From assembly GCF_001667375.1 (NCBI RefSeq), contig NZ_LZIN01000069.1, positions 1 to 64,000 of the forward strand: a DNA stretch of 64,000 nucleotides. Reading direction: 5' to 3'. A program made the translations under genes and the position numbers. The notes under the pieces were generated by a model that was not told where the DNA came from, did not search any database, and saw nothing but the letters and a program-made list of their open reading frames with translations. Each line of letters opens with the position of its first letter. Positions within the stretch are counted from its first letter, which is position 1. This document shows positions 18,354 through 25,510 of the stretch, piece after piece. The stretch is from Mycolicibacter sinensis. GTDB lineage: Bacteria; Actinomycetota; Actinomycetes; Mycobacteriales; Mycobacteriaceae.

Positions 18354-18854
18354 TCAGCCGACCGACAGGGTGGGCGGTTGGCTGGGCCGGACGTCGGTGA
18401 CGTCGACGACTTCGGCGTCGATGTAGTCGGTGTGCTGGTCGGGGGTGCGCCGCGTGGCATACCAGCGCCGGCCCGCGACGGTGGCGGCGACCAGCGGCGT
18501 GTGCCGGCCGAGTCCGGCGGCGGCCGCCGCGGCCAGCACGGGGCGGGCCGCGGTGCGGGTCGGGGGCGCCAGCAGCAGCAGGCCCGCCAGCGTGGTCAGC
18601 GGGCCGGGGACCAGCACCAGTACGGTGCCCGCCGCGATCAGCCCGCCGTCGGCGAGCACGCGCTGCCCGGCACCCGTACGCAGCCGCCCGATCTGGCGTC
18701 TGACCTGGGCTGCTGACAGCGCCAGTCCGGCCACGAACGCAGCTAGCAGCAACAGCGCCGTCCAGCCGAAGCCGATCGCCCAGATCAGTGCGGCCACCGC
18801 GGCCGATTCGGCCAGGACGTAGACACCGAATATCTGCACCACAGCGCTACCCAT
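18354..18854 (-). CDS. fxsA: FxsA-family membrane protein
   Basis: A 166-residue membrane protein. Three to four helices occupy residues 1-110, starting MGSAVVQIFGVYVLAESAAV. A loop QVRRQIGRLRTGAGQRVLADG near 50-70 is typical of FxsA, originally named for suppressing F exclusion of phage T7. The C-terminal tail is cytoplasmic (YIDAEVVDVTDV). The ATG at 18854 is where the family begins. It is divergent from the dienelactone-hydrolase gene and upstream of the amidohydrolase. In M. tuberculosis Rv2053c sits in the same place. The cellular role is unproven. Confidence 0.85.
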   Translation of the reverse strand: MGSAVVQIFGVYVLAESAAVAALIWAIGFGWTALLLLAAFVAGLALSAAQVRRQIGRLRTGAGQRVLADGGLIAAGTVLVLVPGPLTTLAGLLLLAPPTRTAARPVLAAAAAAGLGRHTPLVAATVAGRRWYATRRTPDQHTDYIDAEVVDVTDVRPSQPPTLSVG

Positions 18855-18919
18855 GCCTCCCCAACGTCCGGGCCGCCGAGGAGGTTCCCTCGCGGCGCGC
18901 CGGGGCATACGTTGATGCG

Positions 18920-19618
18920 ATGACGACCATCGAACTCGCCACCCCCGAGGGACCCATCGACGCGTTGCTGGACATTCCGGACGGGCCCGGGCCGTGGCCT
19001 GCAGTGGTGGTGATTCACGATGCGATCGGTTACGCCGCGGACATGCAGGCGATCTCCGAACACGTCGCGGAGGCGGGTTTCCTCGCGTTGTCGCCGAACC
19101 TGTACTCGCGCGGCGGGCGGGCGCGCTGCATCACCCGGGTGTTCCGCGAGCTGCTGACCCAGCGCGGCCGCGCCCTCGACGACATCATGGCCGCGCGCGA
19201 TCACCTGCTGGGCATGCCGGAGTGCTCCGGCAAGGTCGGGATCGCCGGCTTCTGTATGGGCGGACAGTTCGCCTTGGTGTTGTCGCCCAAGGGCTTCGGA
19301 GCCTCCGCTCCGTTCTACGGCACCCCGCTGCCTCGGCATTTGAGCGAGACGCTCGACGGCGCCTGCCCGATCGTGGCCAGCTTCGGCCGCCGGGACCCGA
19401 TGGGCATCGGCGCCCCCAACCGGTTACGCCGGGTCGTCGAGCACCAAAACATCCCGCACGACATCAAGGTCTATCCAAGAGCCGGGCACAGCTTCGCCAA
19501 CAAGCTGCCGGCCCAGCCGCTGCTCCGCATCGCCGGCTTCGGCTACAACGACGCCGCGACCGCCGATGCCTGGGCGCGGGTGTTCGCGTTCTTCGGCCAA
19601 CACCTGCACGCCGGCTGA
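18920..19618 (+). CDS. Dienelactone hydrolase family protein
   Basis: A 232-residue alpha/beta hydrolase. The nucleophile is the Cys of GFCMGG (about residue 115), with Asp in SFGRRDPMG and His in RAGHSF completing the triad. This is the carboxymethylenebutenolidase pattern. The ATG at 18920 gives MTTIELATPEGPIDALLDIP, the usual family start. No aromatic-degradation genes are nearby, so the substrate is unknown. It corresponds to Rv2054 and ends 2 bases before the convergent YtfE-like gene. Confidence 0.88.
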   Translation: MTTIELATPEGPIDALLDIPDGPGPWPAVVVIHDAIGYAADMQAISEHVAEAGFLALSPNLYSRGGRARCITRVFRELLTQRGRALDDIMAARDHLLGMPECSGKVGIAGFCMGGQFALVLSPKGFGASAPFYGTPLPRHLSETLDGACPIVASFGRRDPMGIGAPNRLRRVVEHQNIPHDIKVYPRAGHSFANKLPAQPLLRIAGFGYNDAATADAWARVFAFFGQHLHAG

Positions 19619-19620
19619 GC

Positions 19621-20322
19621 TCAGGCCGGGCTGCCGGCTTCGGCAAGCACCCGCGGGAACAGCACGTTGTTCTCCTTGTGCACGTGCAGGTGGATGTCGC
19701 TCTCCAGGTCCGCCAGGCCGGCCAGCATCGCGGTGTAGCTGGCGCAGGCGTCCGCCGGAATGGTGTAGTCGTCGGTGAGCTCCCGCAGTTCGGCGAGCAG
19801 ATGGCCGGCGTTGTCGTGCTCCTGCTGATTCTCGGCCAGCTCATTGCGCACCTCGTCGGACAGTGGACGGTCCGGACGGCCGGCACGCAGGCTGATCTCG
19901 GGGAACAGCATGGTCTCCTCGGTGCGCAGGTGCGGTTCCATGCCGGCGCGCAGCTGATGAAACAGCTCCCGGACCCGGACCAGCTCGCCGTGGTTGGGGC
20001 CGTGCACCCGCGCCACCTTGTCGACCAGCTCCGCCAACCGCGGGAACTCCTCCCACAGGAACCGGTGGTGGGTGCTGACGATATGGGCGATCAGCGAGGG
20101 GTCGTCGAAGTCGGCCCAGTCGGCGCGCTGAGCGGGCGCACCGGAGCTGTTGAGGGCGGCGAGCAGCTCGGCGGCGTCGACGCCGTCGGCAGCGCACGCA
20201 TCAGTGAGCGTCCGTTGGCCGTGGCAGCAGAAGTCGATCCCGAACTTGCTCAGGATGCGGGTCGTCGACGGGTCGGCGGTGACGATGTCGCCGAGGATCT
20301 GGTCGGAGGTGAAGGCGGCCAC
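19621..20322 (-). CDS. Iron-sulfur cluster repair di-iron protein (ScdA/YtfE/RIC family)
   Basis: A 233-residue protein. Residues 1-60 form the ScdA N-terminal domain with the diagnostic IDFCCHGQRTL motif. Residues about 75-230 form a hemerythrin-like four-helix bundle whose likely iron ligands are in ISTHHRFLWEE-type, MEPHLRTEETMLFPE, QQEHDNAGH and HVHKENNVLFPR segments. Members repair iron-sulfur clusters after nitric-oxide or oxidative damage. The GTG at 20322 has GAGGAG just upstream. The preceding spacer is unusually AT-rich, suggesting regulated expression. This gene is not part of the M. tuberculosis order I recall here. Confidence 0.9.
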   Translation of the reverse strand: MAAFTSDQILGDIVTADPSTTRILSKFGIDFCCHGQRTLTDACAADGVDAAELLAALNSSGAPAQRADWADFDDPSLIAHIVSTHHRFLWEEFPRLAELVDKVARVHGPNHGELVRVRELFHQLRAGMEPHLRTEETMLFPEISLRAGRPDRPLSDEVRNELAENQQEHDNAGHLLAELRELTDDYTIPADACASYTAMLAGLADLESDIHLHVHKENNVLFPRVLAEAGSPA

Positions 20323-20329
20323 GGGAACT

Positions 20330-20392
20330 CCTCGTTTGTCGGTGGGTCAGTCCAACAATGCTAATTTTAATGATTGAAGTCCACTATATGTG
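20330..20392 (-). promoter_or_regulatory. AT-rich promoter/operator region of the YtfE-like gene
   Basis: A run of about 35 bases (20354-20390) is strikingly AT-rich for this genome. It contains a partial inverted repeat centred near 20363 (AATGCTAA...TTAATGATT) and TATA-like sequence at 20385-20389. It lies 30-70 bases before the GTG of the cluster-repair gene. It could bind a nitric-oxide or iron-responsive repressor, but the palindrome is imperfect and no regulator is identified. Confidence 0.35.
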
Positions 20393-20403
20393 ACGGAGTC
20401 GGC

Positions 20404-20787
20404 TCATTCGGCGGCGGTCAGCGCCAGCCCGACGTTGTTGCGCATGCCGCCGCGCAGCTTGCTGAACACGTTGAACACCCGGCCGATGATCCCGTACCGC
20501 TTGCCGATCGCGGCGTAGACGGCGCCGTTGTCGGCCTTGTCCAACACGGCGGCCACCGCCTCGATCGCCTCGCCCTTGGGCCGGCCTCGCACATCGCAGA
20601 CCGCCAGGGTGACGCGCGATGTGTTGCGGATCCGCTTGACCTTCCAGGACGACTCCTGGGTAATCACCAGCAACCGCTCGCCATCGGCGGCCGCCCACAC
20701 CGGAGTGGGCTTGGGTCTGCCGTCTTTGGTGAAGGTGGTCAGTAGCAGGTAATCGGACTTGGCGATCTCGGCAAAGGTGGGGGCCAC
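20404..20787 (-). CDS. PPOX-class F420-dependent oxidoreductase-like protein
   Basis: A 127-residue split-barrel flavoprotein of the pyridoxamine-phosphate-oxidase superfamily. It has the typical opening (SDYLLLTTFTKDGRPKPTPVWAA) and the cofactor-contact segment SSWKVKRIRNTSRVTLAVCD. Close mycobacterial relatives (Rv2061c) are assigned to the F420-binding branch. The reaction is unknown. The start is GTG at 20787. Confidence 0.8.
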   Translation of the reverse strand: MAPTFAEIAKSDYLLLTTFTKDGRPKPTPVWAAADGERLLVITQESSWKVKRIRNTSRVTLAVCDVRGRPKGEAIEAVAAVLDKADNGAVYAAIGKRYGIIGRVFNVFSKLRGGMRNNVGLALTAAE

Positions 20788-20858
20788 GGTCGCGAATCTA
20801 CTCGCCCGGAGCCGCGGCGCCGGGACGCTGGATGAACGTGCGGGTGGGGCTACCCCGG

Positions 20859-21176
20859 CTACAGCGGGGGCCGGCTCGGGACGGGGTGCAGGTTGGCGAT
20901 CTTTGGCAGCGCGGGCGTCGGCTGTGCCGAATCGACATAGGACGCCACCGCGTCTTCGGTGATCAGTCCGTAGCGCACCAGCAGATCAAGGGCATTCAAG
21001 CCGAAGTGCTGGGCAACCCGGAGCAGATTGTCGGCGGTGATCAACCGGCCCTCGTGTGCCGCCTTGTAGTAGGCGGACTTGCGGTACCCGAAGGCCTCAT
21101 AGACTTCGGTCGCGGGCAGCGGCCGACCGATCAGATACGGCAGCACCACCGACGGGTCTTTATCACGATCGTCCAT
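20859..21176 (-). CDS. Small helix-turn-helix protein
   Basis: A 105-residue protein. Residues about 20-75 look like an XRE/Cro-type DNA-binding fold (ATEVYEAFGYRKSAYYKAAHEG, then TADNLLRVAQHFGLNALDLL). It ends with a short unstructured tail rich in Pro. I do not recognise the exact family. A 5-bp inverted repeat overlaps its start codon and AT-rich repeated elements lie further upstream, which suggests autoregulation. It is the only gene between the PPOX and SDR genes. Confidence 0.65.
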   Translation of the reverse strand: MDDRDKDPSVVLPYLIGRPLPATEVYEAFGYRKSAYYKAAHEGRLITADNLLRVAQHFGLNALDLLVRYGLITEDAVASYVDSAQPTPALPKIANLHPVPSRPPL

Positions 21177-21189
21177 GGTTTTACACCAT
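21174..21189. promoter_or_regulatory. Inverted repeat overlapping the start codon of the HTH gene
   Basis: ATGGT and ACCAT form perfect 5-base arms around the spacer TTTAC, read on the + strand from 21175. The left arm includes the start codon of the small HTH gene. A repressor bound here would block its translation start or a leaderless promoter. This is a candidate autoregulatory site from symmetry only. Confidence 0.35.
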
Positions 21190-21303
21190 AGTTCTTTTAG
21201 GCGGGCGAAGGCCAGACCGCCGCGTCAAATTCCTCAGGTTTTCTTATCTTGATGTAAGACTTCTGCAACGTTGTAAGAATCGGATTGCGATCTTTTGCCC
21301 CGG

Positions 21304-22053
21304 TCAGCGGGGCATTCGGCGCCAGATCGCCTGCGGCACCACCCGCATGACGCTGAACATCGGCCGCAGCATCCACGGCACCGCGACGGTGCGTCGCCCG
21401 CGGGCGAGCGCGCGAGCGGCCGCGGCGGCAACCTGGGCGGGCGTGCTGGCAGGCGGGGCCGGTTTCATGCCGGCGGTCATCCGCCCGACGACGAACCCGG
21501 GACGAACAATCAACAGCCGCACTCCGGTGCCGTGCAAGGCGTCGGCCAGGCCGTTGGCGAACCCGTCCAGACCGGCCTTGGCCGAACCGTAGACGTAGTT
21601 GGCCCGGCGCACCCGCACCCCGGCGATCGAGGAGAACACCACCAAGCGGCCCCGCCCGGCCGCACGCATCGCCGCCGCCAGATGGGTGAGCAGGCTGACC
21701 TGGGCGACGTAGTCGGTGTGGACCACGGCCAGCGCGTGCGCGGCGTCGGACTCCGCCCGGGCCTGGTCGCCCAGGATCCCGAAAGCCAGCACGGCGGTGC
21801 CGATCGGGCCGTGCTCGGCGATCAGGTCCGCGACCAGAGGGCCGTGGGCGGCCAGGTCATCGGCGTCGAACTCCGTGGCGTGCACCGCCACAGCGCCCGC
21901 GTCGCGCACCGCGGCGATCTCCGCGTCGAGCCGGTCGGCGCCCCGGGCGGCCAGCAAAACCGTTGCGCCAGGCGCCAGCCGGCACGCCAGTTCCACGCCG
22001 ATCTCACTGCGCCCGCCAAAAATCACCACCGACCCGTCCACCGTGTCGTTCAC
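21304..22053 (-). CDS. Short-chain dehydrogenase/reductase (DprE2-like group)
   Basis: A 249-residue SDR. The nucleotide-binding turn is GGRSEIG near residue 13, in place of the common TGxxxGxG. The catalytic Ser is in FSSIAGVRVRRANY and the Tyr-x3-Lys is YGSAK near 153. A basic amphipathic C-terminus (WMLRPMFSVMRVVPQAIWRRMPR) resembles DprE2-type mycobacterial reductases. The substrate is unknown. The GTG start at 22053 is divergent from the F420-dependent reductase gene, 35 bases away. Rv2073c orthologue by position. Confidence 0.85.
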   Translation of the reverse strand: MNDTVDGSVVIFGGRSEIGVELACRLAPGATVLLAARGADRLDAEIAAVRDAGAVAVHATEFDADDLAAHGPLVADLIAEHGPIGTAVLAFGILGDQARAESDAAHALAVVHTDYVAQVSLLTHLAAAMRAAGRGRLVVFSSIAGVRVRRANYVYGSAKAGLDGFANGLADALHGTGVRLLIVRPGFVVGRMTAGMKPAPPASTPAQVAAAAARALARGRRTVAVPWMLRPMFSVMRVVPQAIWRRMPR

Positions 22054-22088
22054 GGCTGCGATTATCGCCTGCGCTAGCGTGAACGGTG

Positions 22089-22502
22089 ATGGCGAACGCG
22101 ACGACCCGGCTCACCAGCGACGCGCTGGCGTTTCTCACTGAACGGCACCTGGCGATGCTGACCACCCTGCGCGCCGACAACTCGCCGCATGTGGTCGCGG
22201 TCGGTTTCACCTTCGACCCGAAAACTCACATCGCGCGGGTGATCACCACCGGCGGCTCGCAGAAGGCCGTCAACGCCGAACGCGCCGGCGTGGCCGTGCT
22301 CAGCCAGGTCGACGGGGCGCGCTGGCTCTCACTGGAGGGCAGCGCCACGGTCAACAACGCGGCCGCCGCCGTTCGCGATGCCGAGCTGCGCTACGCCCAG
22401 CGCTACCGGACGCCGCGGGTCAACCCGCAGCGCGTGGTGATCGAGGTGCAGGTGGAGCGAGTGCTGGGTTCGGCTGATCTGCTCGACCGCGGTAGCCGCT
22501 AG
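22089..22502 (+). CDS. F420-dependent biliverdin reductase-like protein (Rv2074 family)
   Basis: A 137-residue split-barrel protein very close to M. tuberculosis Rv2074, as shown by [20 protein letters not shown] and [14 protein letters not shown]. Rv2074 was reported to reduce biliverdin to bilirubin using reduced F420. There is little ribosome-site sequence, so the transcript may be leaderless. A GTG immediately before the ATG (22086) is an alternative start. The last 4 bases overlap the end of convergent pepE. Confidence 0.88.
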   Translation: MANATTRLTSDALAFLTERHLAMLTTLRADNSPHVVAVGFTFDPKTHIARVITTGGSQKAVNAERAGVAVLSQVDGARWLSLEGSATVNNAAAAVRDAELRYAQRYRTPRVNPQRVVIEVQVERVLGSADLLDRGSR

Positions 22503-23620
22503 ACCACGACCAGGTCGCGCGGCCGGTTGTTCAATGACTCGGCACCCTCGTCGGTGACGATCACGATGTCTTCGATCCGGGCACCCCACTCGCCGGGGAA
22601 GTAGATGCCCGGCTCGACCGAGAACGCCATCCCGGCGGCCAGTGCGACGTCGTTGCCGGCGACGATGTAGGGCTCCTCATGCACCGACAGGCCGATGCCA
22701 TGGCCGGTGCGGTGCACGAAGTACTCCGCCAGGCCCGCCTCGGCCAGCACATCGCGTGCAGCCGCGTCGACCTGCTCGGCGGACACCCCGGGACGGATGC
22801 TCTCGACCGCCGCGCGCTGCGCCCGCTGTAACACCGAATACCGCTGCGCCACTTGGGTATCCGGCTCCCCCAAGCTGTAGGTGCGGGTGGAATCGGAATG
22901 ATATCCCGGTTCGACCGGGCCGCCGATATCCACCACGACGACGTCGCCGGGCCGTAGCTCGCGGTCCGAGCACTCGTGGTGCGGGTCGGCGCCATGCGGC
23001 CCAGAACCCACGATGATGAACGCCACCTCCGAATGCCCCTCCGCGACGATCGCTTCGGCGATATCGGCGGCGACGTCGGCCTCGGTGCGGCCCGGCACCA
23101 GAAACTCCGGCACCCGGGCGTGCACCCGATCGATCGCCGCGCCGGCCTTCCGCAGTGCGTCGATCTCGCTGGGGTCCTTGATCATTCGCAGTTCGCGCAG
23201 CACCTCGGTGGCCAGCACCGGCGTCGTGCCGAGCACGTCGACCAGCGGCAGCAGATGCAAGGCCGGCATCGAATCGGTGACCGCCGCAGCCGTCGGCGAC
23301 GCTCCCAACGCCTCGCCCACCAGGCGGTAGGGATCCTGACCGTCGACCCAGTCGCGCACCGCGATACCCAGCCCGGCCACCGCGGATTCGCGCAGCGCCG
23401 CCAACTCCAGCCGGGGCACCACCATGGTGGGCGACCCGGATGCCGGCAGCACCAACGCGGTGAGTCGCTCGAAGGTCTGGGCGCGCGACCCGGTCAGGTA
23501 ACGCAGGTCGTAGCCCGGGGTGACTACCATCCCGGCCAGACCGGCATCGGCGGCCGCGGCGGCCGCAGCGGCCAGGCGGTGGGCGTAAACGCTGCTATCG
23601 AACCGGGAAGTCACGCACAT
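22499..23620 (-). CDS. pepE: Cytoplasmic Xaa-Pro dipeptidase-like M24 peptidase PepE
   Basis: A 373-residue metallopeptidase. The N-terminal creatinase-like domain occupies residues 1-140 ([20 protein letters not shown]). The pita-bread catalytic domain has metal ligands Asp in VVVDIGG, Asp in HSDSTRTYS, His in [11 protein letters not shown], Glu in FSVEPGIY and Glu in ARIEDIV. It is predicted to cleave X-Pro dipeptides. The ATG at 23620 is close to the family start; a GTG at 23614 is possible. It is divergent from the exonuclease gene. Rv2089c orthologue. Confidence 0.92.
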   Translation of the reverse strand: MCVTSRFDSSVYAHRLAAAAAAAADAGLAGMVVTPGYDLRYLTGSRAQTFERLTALVLPASGSPTMVVPRLELAALRESAVAGLGIAVRDWVDGQDPYRLVGEALGASPTAAAVTDSMPALHLLPLVDVLGTTPVLATEVLRELRMIKDPSEIDALRKAGAAIDRVHARVPEFLVPGRTEADVAADIAEAIVAEGHSEVAFIIVGSGPHGADPHHECSDRELRPGDVVVVDIGGPVEPGYHSDSTRTYSLGEPDTQVAQRYSVLQRAQRAAVESIRPGVSAEQVDAAARDVLAEAGLAEYFVHRTGHGIGLSVHEEPYIVAGNDVALAAGMAFSVEPGIYFPGEWGARIEDIVIVTDEGAESLNNRPRDLVVV

Positions 23621-23644
23621 CAGGCTAACGTGGCCCGGGTTGCG

Positions 23645-23703
23645 TTGACTCTGCGCTCACCACGAAGAAGTGCGAGTAACCCGCCTGGTAGATGCAGAGT
23701 CAA
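23645..23703. repeat. Perfect 10-bp inverted repeat with 39-base loop
   Basis: TTGACTCTGC at 23645-23654 is matched exactly by GCAGAGTCAA at 23694-23703, enclosing 39 bases between the divergent pepE and exonuclease genes. It could form a stem in RNA or be a pair of regulator half-sites. The left arm also contains TTGACT, usable as a -35 for the rightward gene. Function is unknown. Confidence 0.6.
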
Positions 23704-23723
23704 TGGTAAATAGGGTGGCAGCC

Positions 23724-24677
23724 ATGCCCGCTCCCGTGCTGTTGCTCGACGGTGCCAGTATGTGGTTCCGGTCCTATTTCGGCGTGCCGTCCTCGATCAC
23801 CGCCCCCGACGGCCGGCCGGTGAACGCGGTGCGCGGCTTCTTCGACTCGGTGGCCACCTTGATCACCCGCCAGCGTCCCGGCCGGTTGGCGGTCTGCCTG
23901 GACCTGGACTGGCGCCCGCAGTGGCGAGTCGACCTCATCTCCTCCTACAAGGCGCACCGGGTGGCCGAGCAGGTGCCGGAGGACACCGACGTCGAGGAGG
24001 TGCCCGACGAGCTGAGCCCGCAGGTGGAGATGATCGCCGAGCTGCTCGACGCGTTCGGGATCGCCACCGCCGGAGCGCCGGACTTCGAGGCCGACGACGT
24101 CCTGGGCACCTTGGCGGCGGCCGAGCGCAAGGATCCGGTGATCGTCGTCAGCGGCGACCGGGACCTGCTGCAGGTGGTCGCCGAGCACCCCGTCGCGGTG
24201 TCGGTGCTCTATCTGGGCCGCGGGCTGGCGCAGGCGACGCTGTTCGGCCCGGCGGAGGTGGCGCAACGCTATGGCCTGCCCGCCGAGCGCGCCGGCGCCG
24301 CCTACGCCGAGATGGCGCTGCTGCGCGGCGATCCCTCCGACGGGCTTCCCGGAGTGCCCGGGATCGGCGAGAAGACGGCGGTCGGGCTGCTGGCCGAGCA
24401 CGGTTCGCTCGCGGCGGTGCAGGCCGCCGCCGCCGACCCGCGCTCGCCGATGGCCAAGGGAGTGCGGGCCAAACTGCAAGCGGCGCAGGACTATATCGCC
24501 GCTGCCGGTCCGGTGGTGCGGGTCGCCACCGACGCCCCGGTCACACTGTCGACGCCGTCGGACACCCTGCCGCGGGTGGCTGCCGACCCCGCTCGGGTCG
24601 CCGAGCTGGCCGACCGTCTCGGCGTCGGATCCTCGATCGCCCGGCTACAGCGGGCGCTCGACACGCTGCCGGACTGA
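23724..24677 (+). CDS. 5'-3' exonuclease (PolI N-terminal-domain-like, FEN family)
   Basis: A 317-residue stand-alone exonuclease. Metal-binding and catalytic acidic residues are visible in [11 protein letters not shown] near residue 6, DFEADDVLG near 118, [12 protein letters not shown] near 137 and [21 protein letters not shown] near 199. The last of these includes the helix-hairpin-helix that grips DNA. It acts in repair or Okazaki-fragment processing. The ATG at 23724 has AGGGTGG six bases before it; an in-frame ATG at 23703 is an alternative. Rv2090-like. Confidence 0.87.
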   Translation: MPAPVLLLDGASMWFRSYFGVPSSITAPDGRPVNAVRGFFDSVATLITRQRPGRLAVCLDLDWRPQWRVDLISSYKAHRVAEQVPEDTDVEEVPDELSPQVEMIAELLDAFGIATAGAPDFEADDVLGTLAAAERKDPVIVVSGDRDLLQVVAEHPVAVSVLYLGRGLAQATLFGPAEVAQRYGLPAERAGAAYAEMALLRGDPSDGLPGVPGIGEKTAVGLLAEHGSLAAVQAAAADPRSPMAKGVRAKLQAAQDYIAAAGPVVRVATDAPVTLSTPSDTLPRVAADPARVAELADRLGVGSSIARLQRALDTLPD

Positions 24678-24693
24678 ACCGGGCTAATGCGGA

Positions 24694-25437
24694 CTACTTG
24701 GGCCGGCCGACCTCGTAGGTGCCCGAGTTGTCCTGGAAAGTCACGGTCACCTGACGCTTCGTGCCATCGATGCTGACCTCGCAGTTGAACGTGTCACCCT
24801 GCTTGACCACCGGGCTCTGGCCGTTGTTGCACCGGACGTCCTTGACGTTCTTGGCGCCGTAGCCGTTGGTCTGGTCGGCCAGAATCTGCTGCACCCCCTG
24901 CTGCGCCTTGTCGACGTCGAGTTTGGTGGTCACGAAGAATCCGGGCTTCCAGAACCCGAGCACCAGTACCACCAGGGCAGCGATGCCCAGGCAGGCTGCG
25001 AGCACGGTGCCTACCAGCGCGGTCGGGCGCTTGCTGCCCGATCCGGGCTGACCGTACTGGCCGGGCTGCTGGGGGTATTGGCCATATTGGCCGGGTTGGC
25101 CGTACTGGGCCGGTTGGCCGTACTGGCCAGGCTGACCATATTGGCCCGGTTGGCCGTACTGGCCGGGTTGGCCGTACTGCGCGGGTTGGCCGTACTGGCC
25201 GGGCTGGCCGTATTGGGTCGGCTGGCCGTACTGCTCAGGCTGGGGGTAGCCGGGGTACTGCGGTGTCGAGGGGTAAGACGTCTGCTGCGGGTACTGCGAC
25301 GGCGTGTAGGCCGGCGGCTGCCACTGCTGCTCGGCGCCGGTCGCCGGACCCGCTCCGGTGCCCGGCTGCTCCTCGGGCTGCCCGGGCTGCTGAGGCTGCC
25401 ACGGCTGCGTCGGGTCGTATCCCTGCGGTCCGCTCAT
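24694..25437 (-). CDS. Membrane protein with GQYGQP repeats and DUF4333 C-terminal domain
   Basis: A 247-residue protein. Residues 1-135 are low-complexity and include about ten tandem (Y)GQPGQ/AQ hexad repeats ([12 protein letters not shown]). One membrane helix ([22 protein letters not shown]) lies near 145-165. The extracytoplasmic domain (residues about 170-247) has two cysteines (VRCNNG, FNCEVS) and the DUF4333 pattern ([24 protein letters not shown]). Rv2091c-like. Function is unknown. Repeat number probably varies between strains. Confidence 0.82.
   Translation of the reverse strand: MSGPQGYDPTQPWQPQQPGQPEEQPGTGAGPATGAEQQWQPPAYTPSQYPQQTSYPSTPQYPGYPQPEQYGQPTQYGQPGQYGQPAQYGQPGQYGQPGQYGQPGQYGQPAQYGQPGQYGQYPQQPGQYGQPGSGSKRPTALVGTVLAACLGIAALVVLVLGFWKPGFFVTTKLDVDKAQQGVQQILADQTNGYGAKNVKDVRCNNGQSPVVKQGDTFNCEVSIDGTKRQVTVTFQDNSGTYEVGRPK
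25078..25230. repeat. In-gene tandem 18-bp repeats encoding [12 protein letters not shown]
   Basis: About eight to nine degenerate 18-base units of the form TTGGCCGTACTGGCCGGG (read on +) follow one another inside the membrane-protein gene. Every unit keeps the frame. Such arrays expand and contract by slippage, changing the length of the cytoplasmic tail. Confidence 0.75.
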
Positions 25438-25510
25438 CGTTGTTCCCCAAGTCCTCTCGCGTAGCGGGTGCTGATCACCGCCGGCTCTCCACCGTAGCGC
25501 CCGGACCAGC

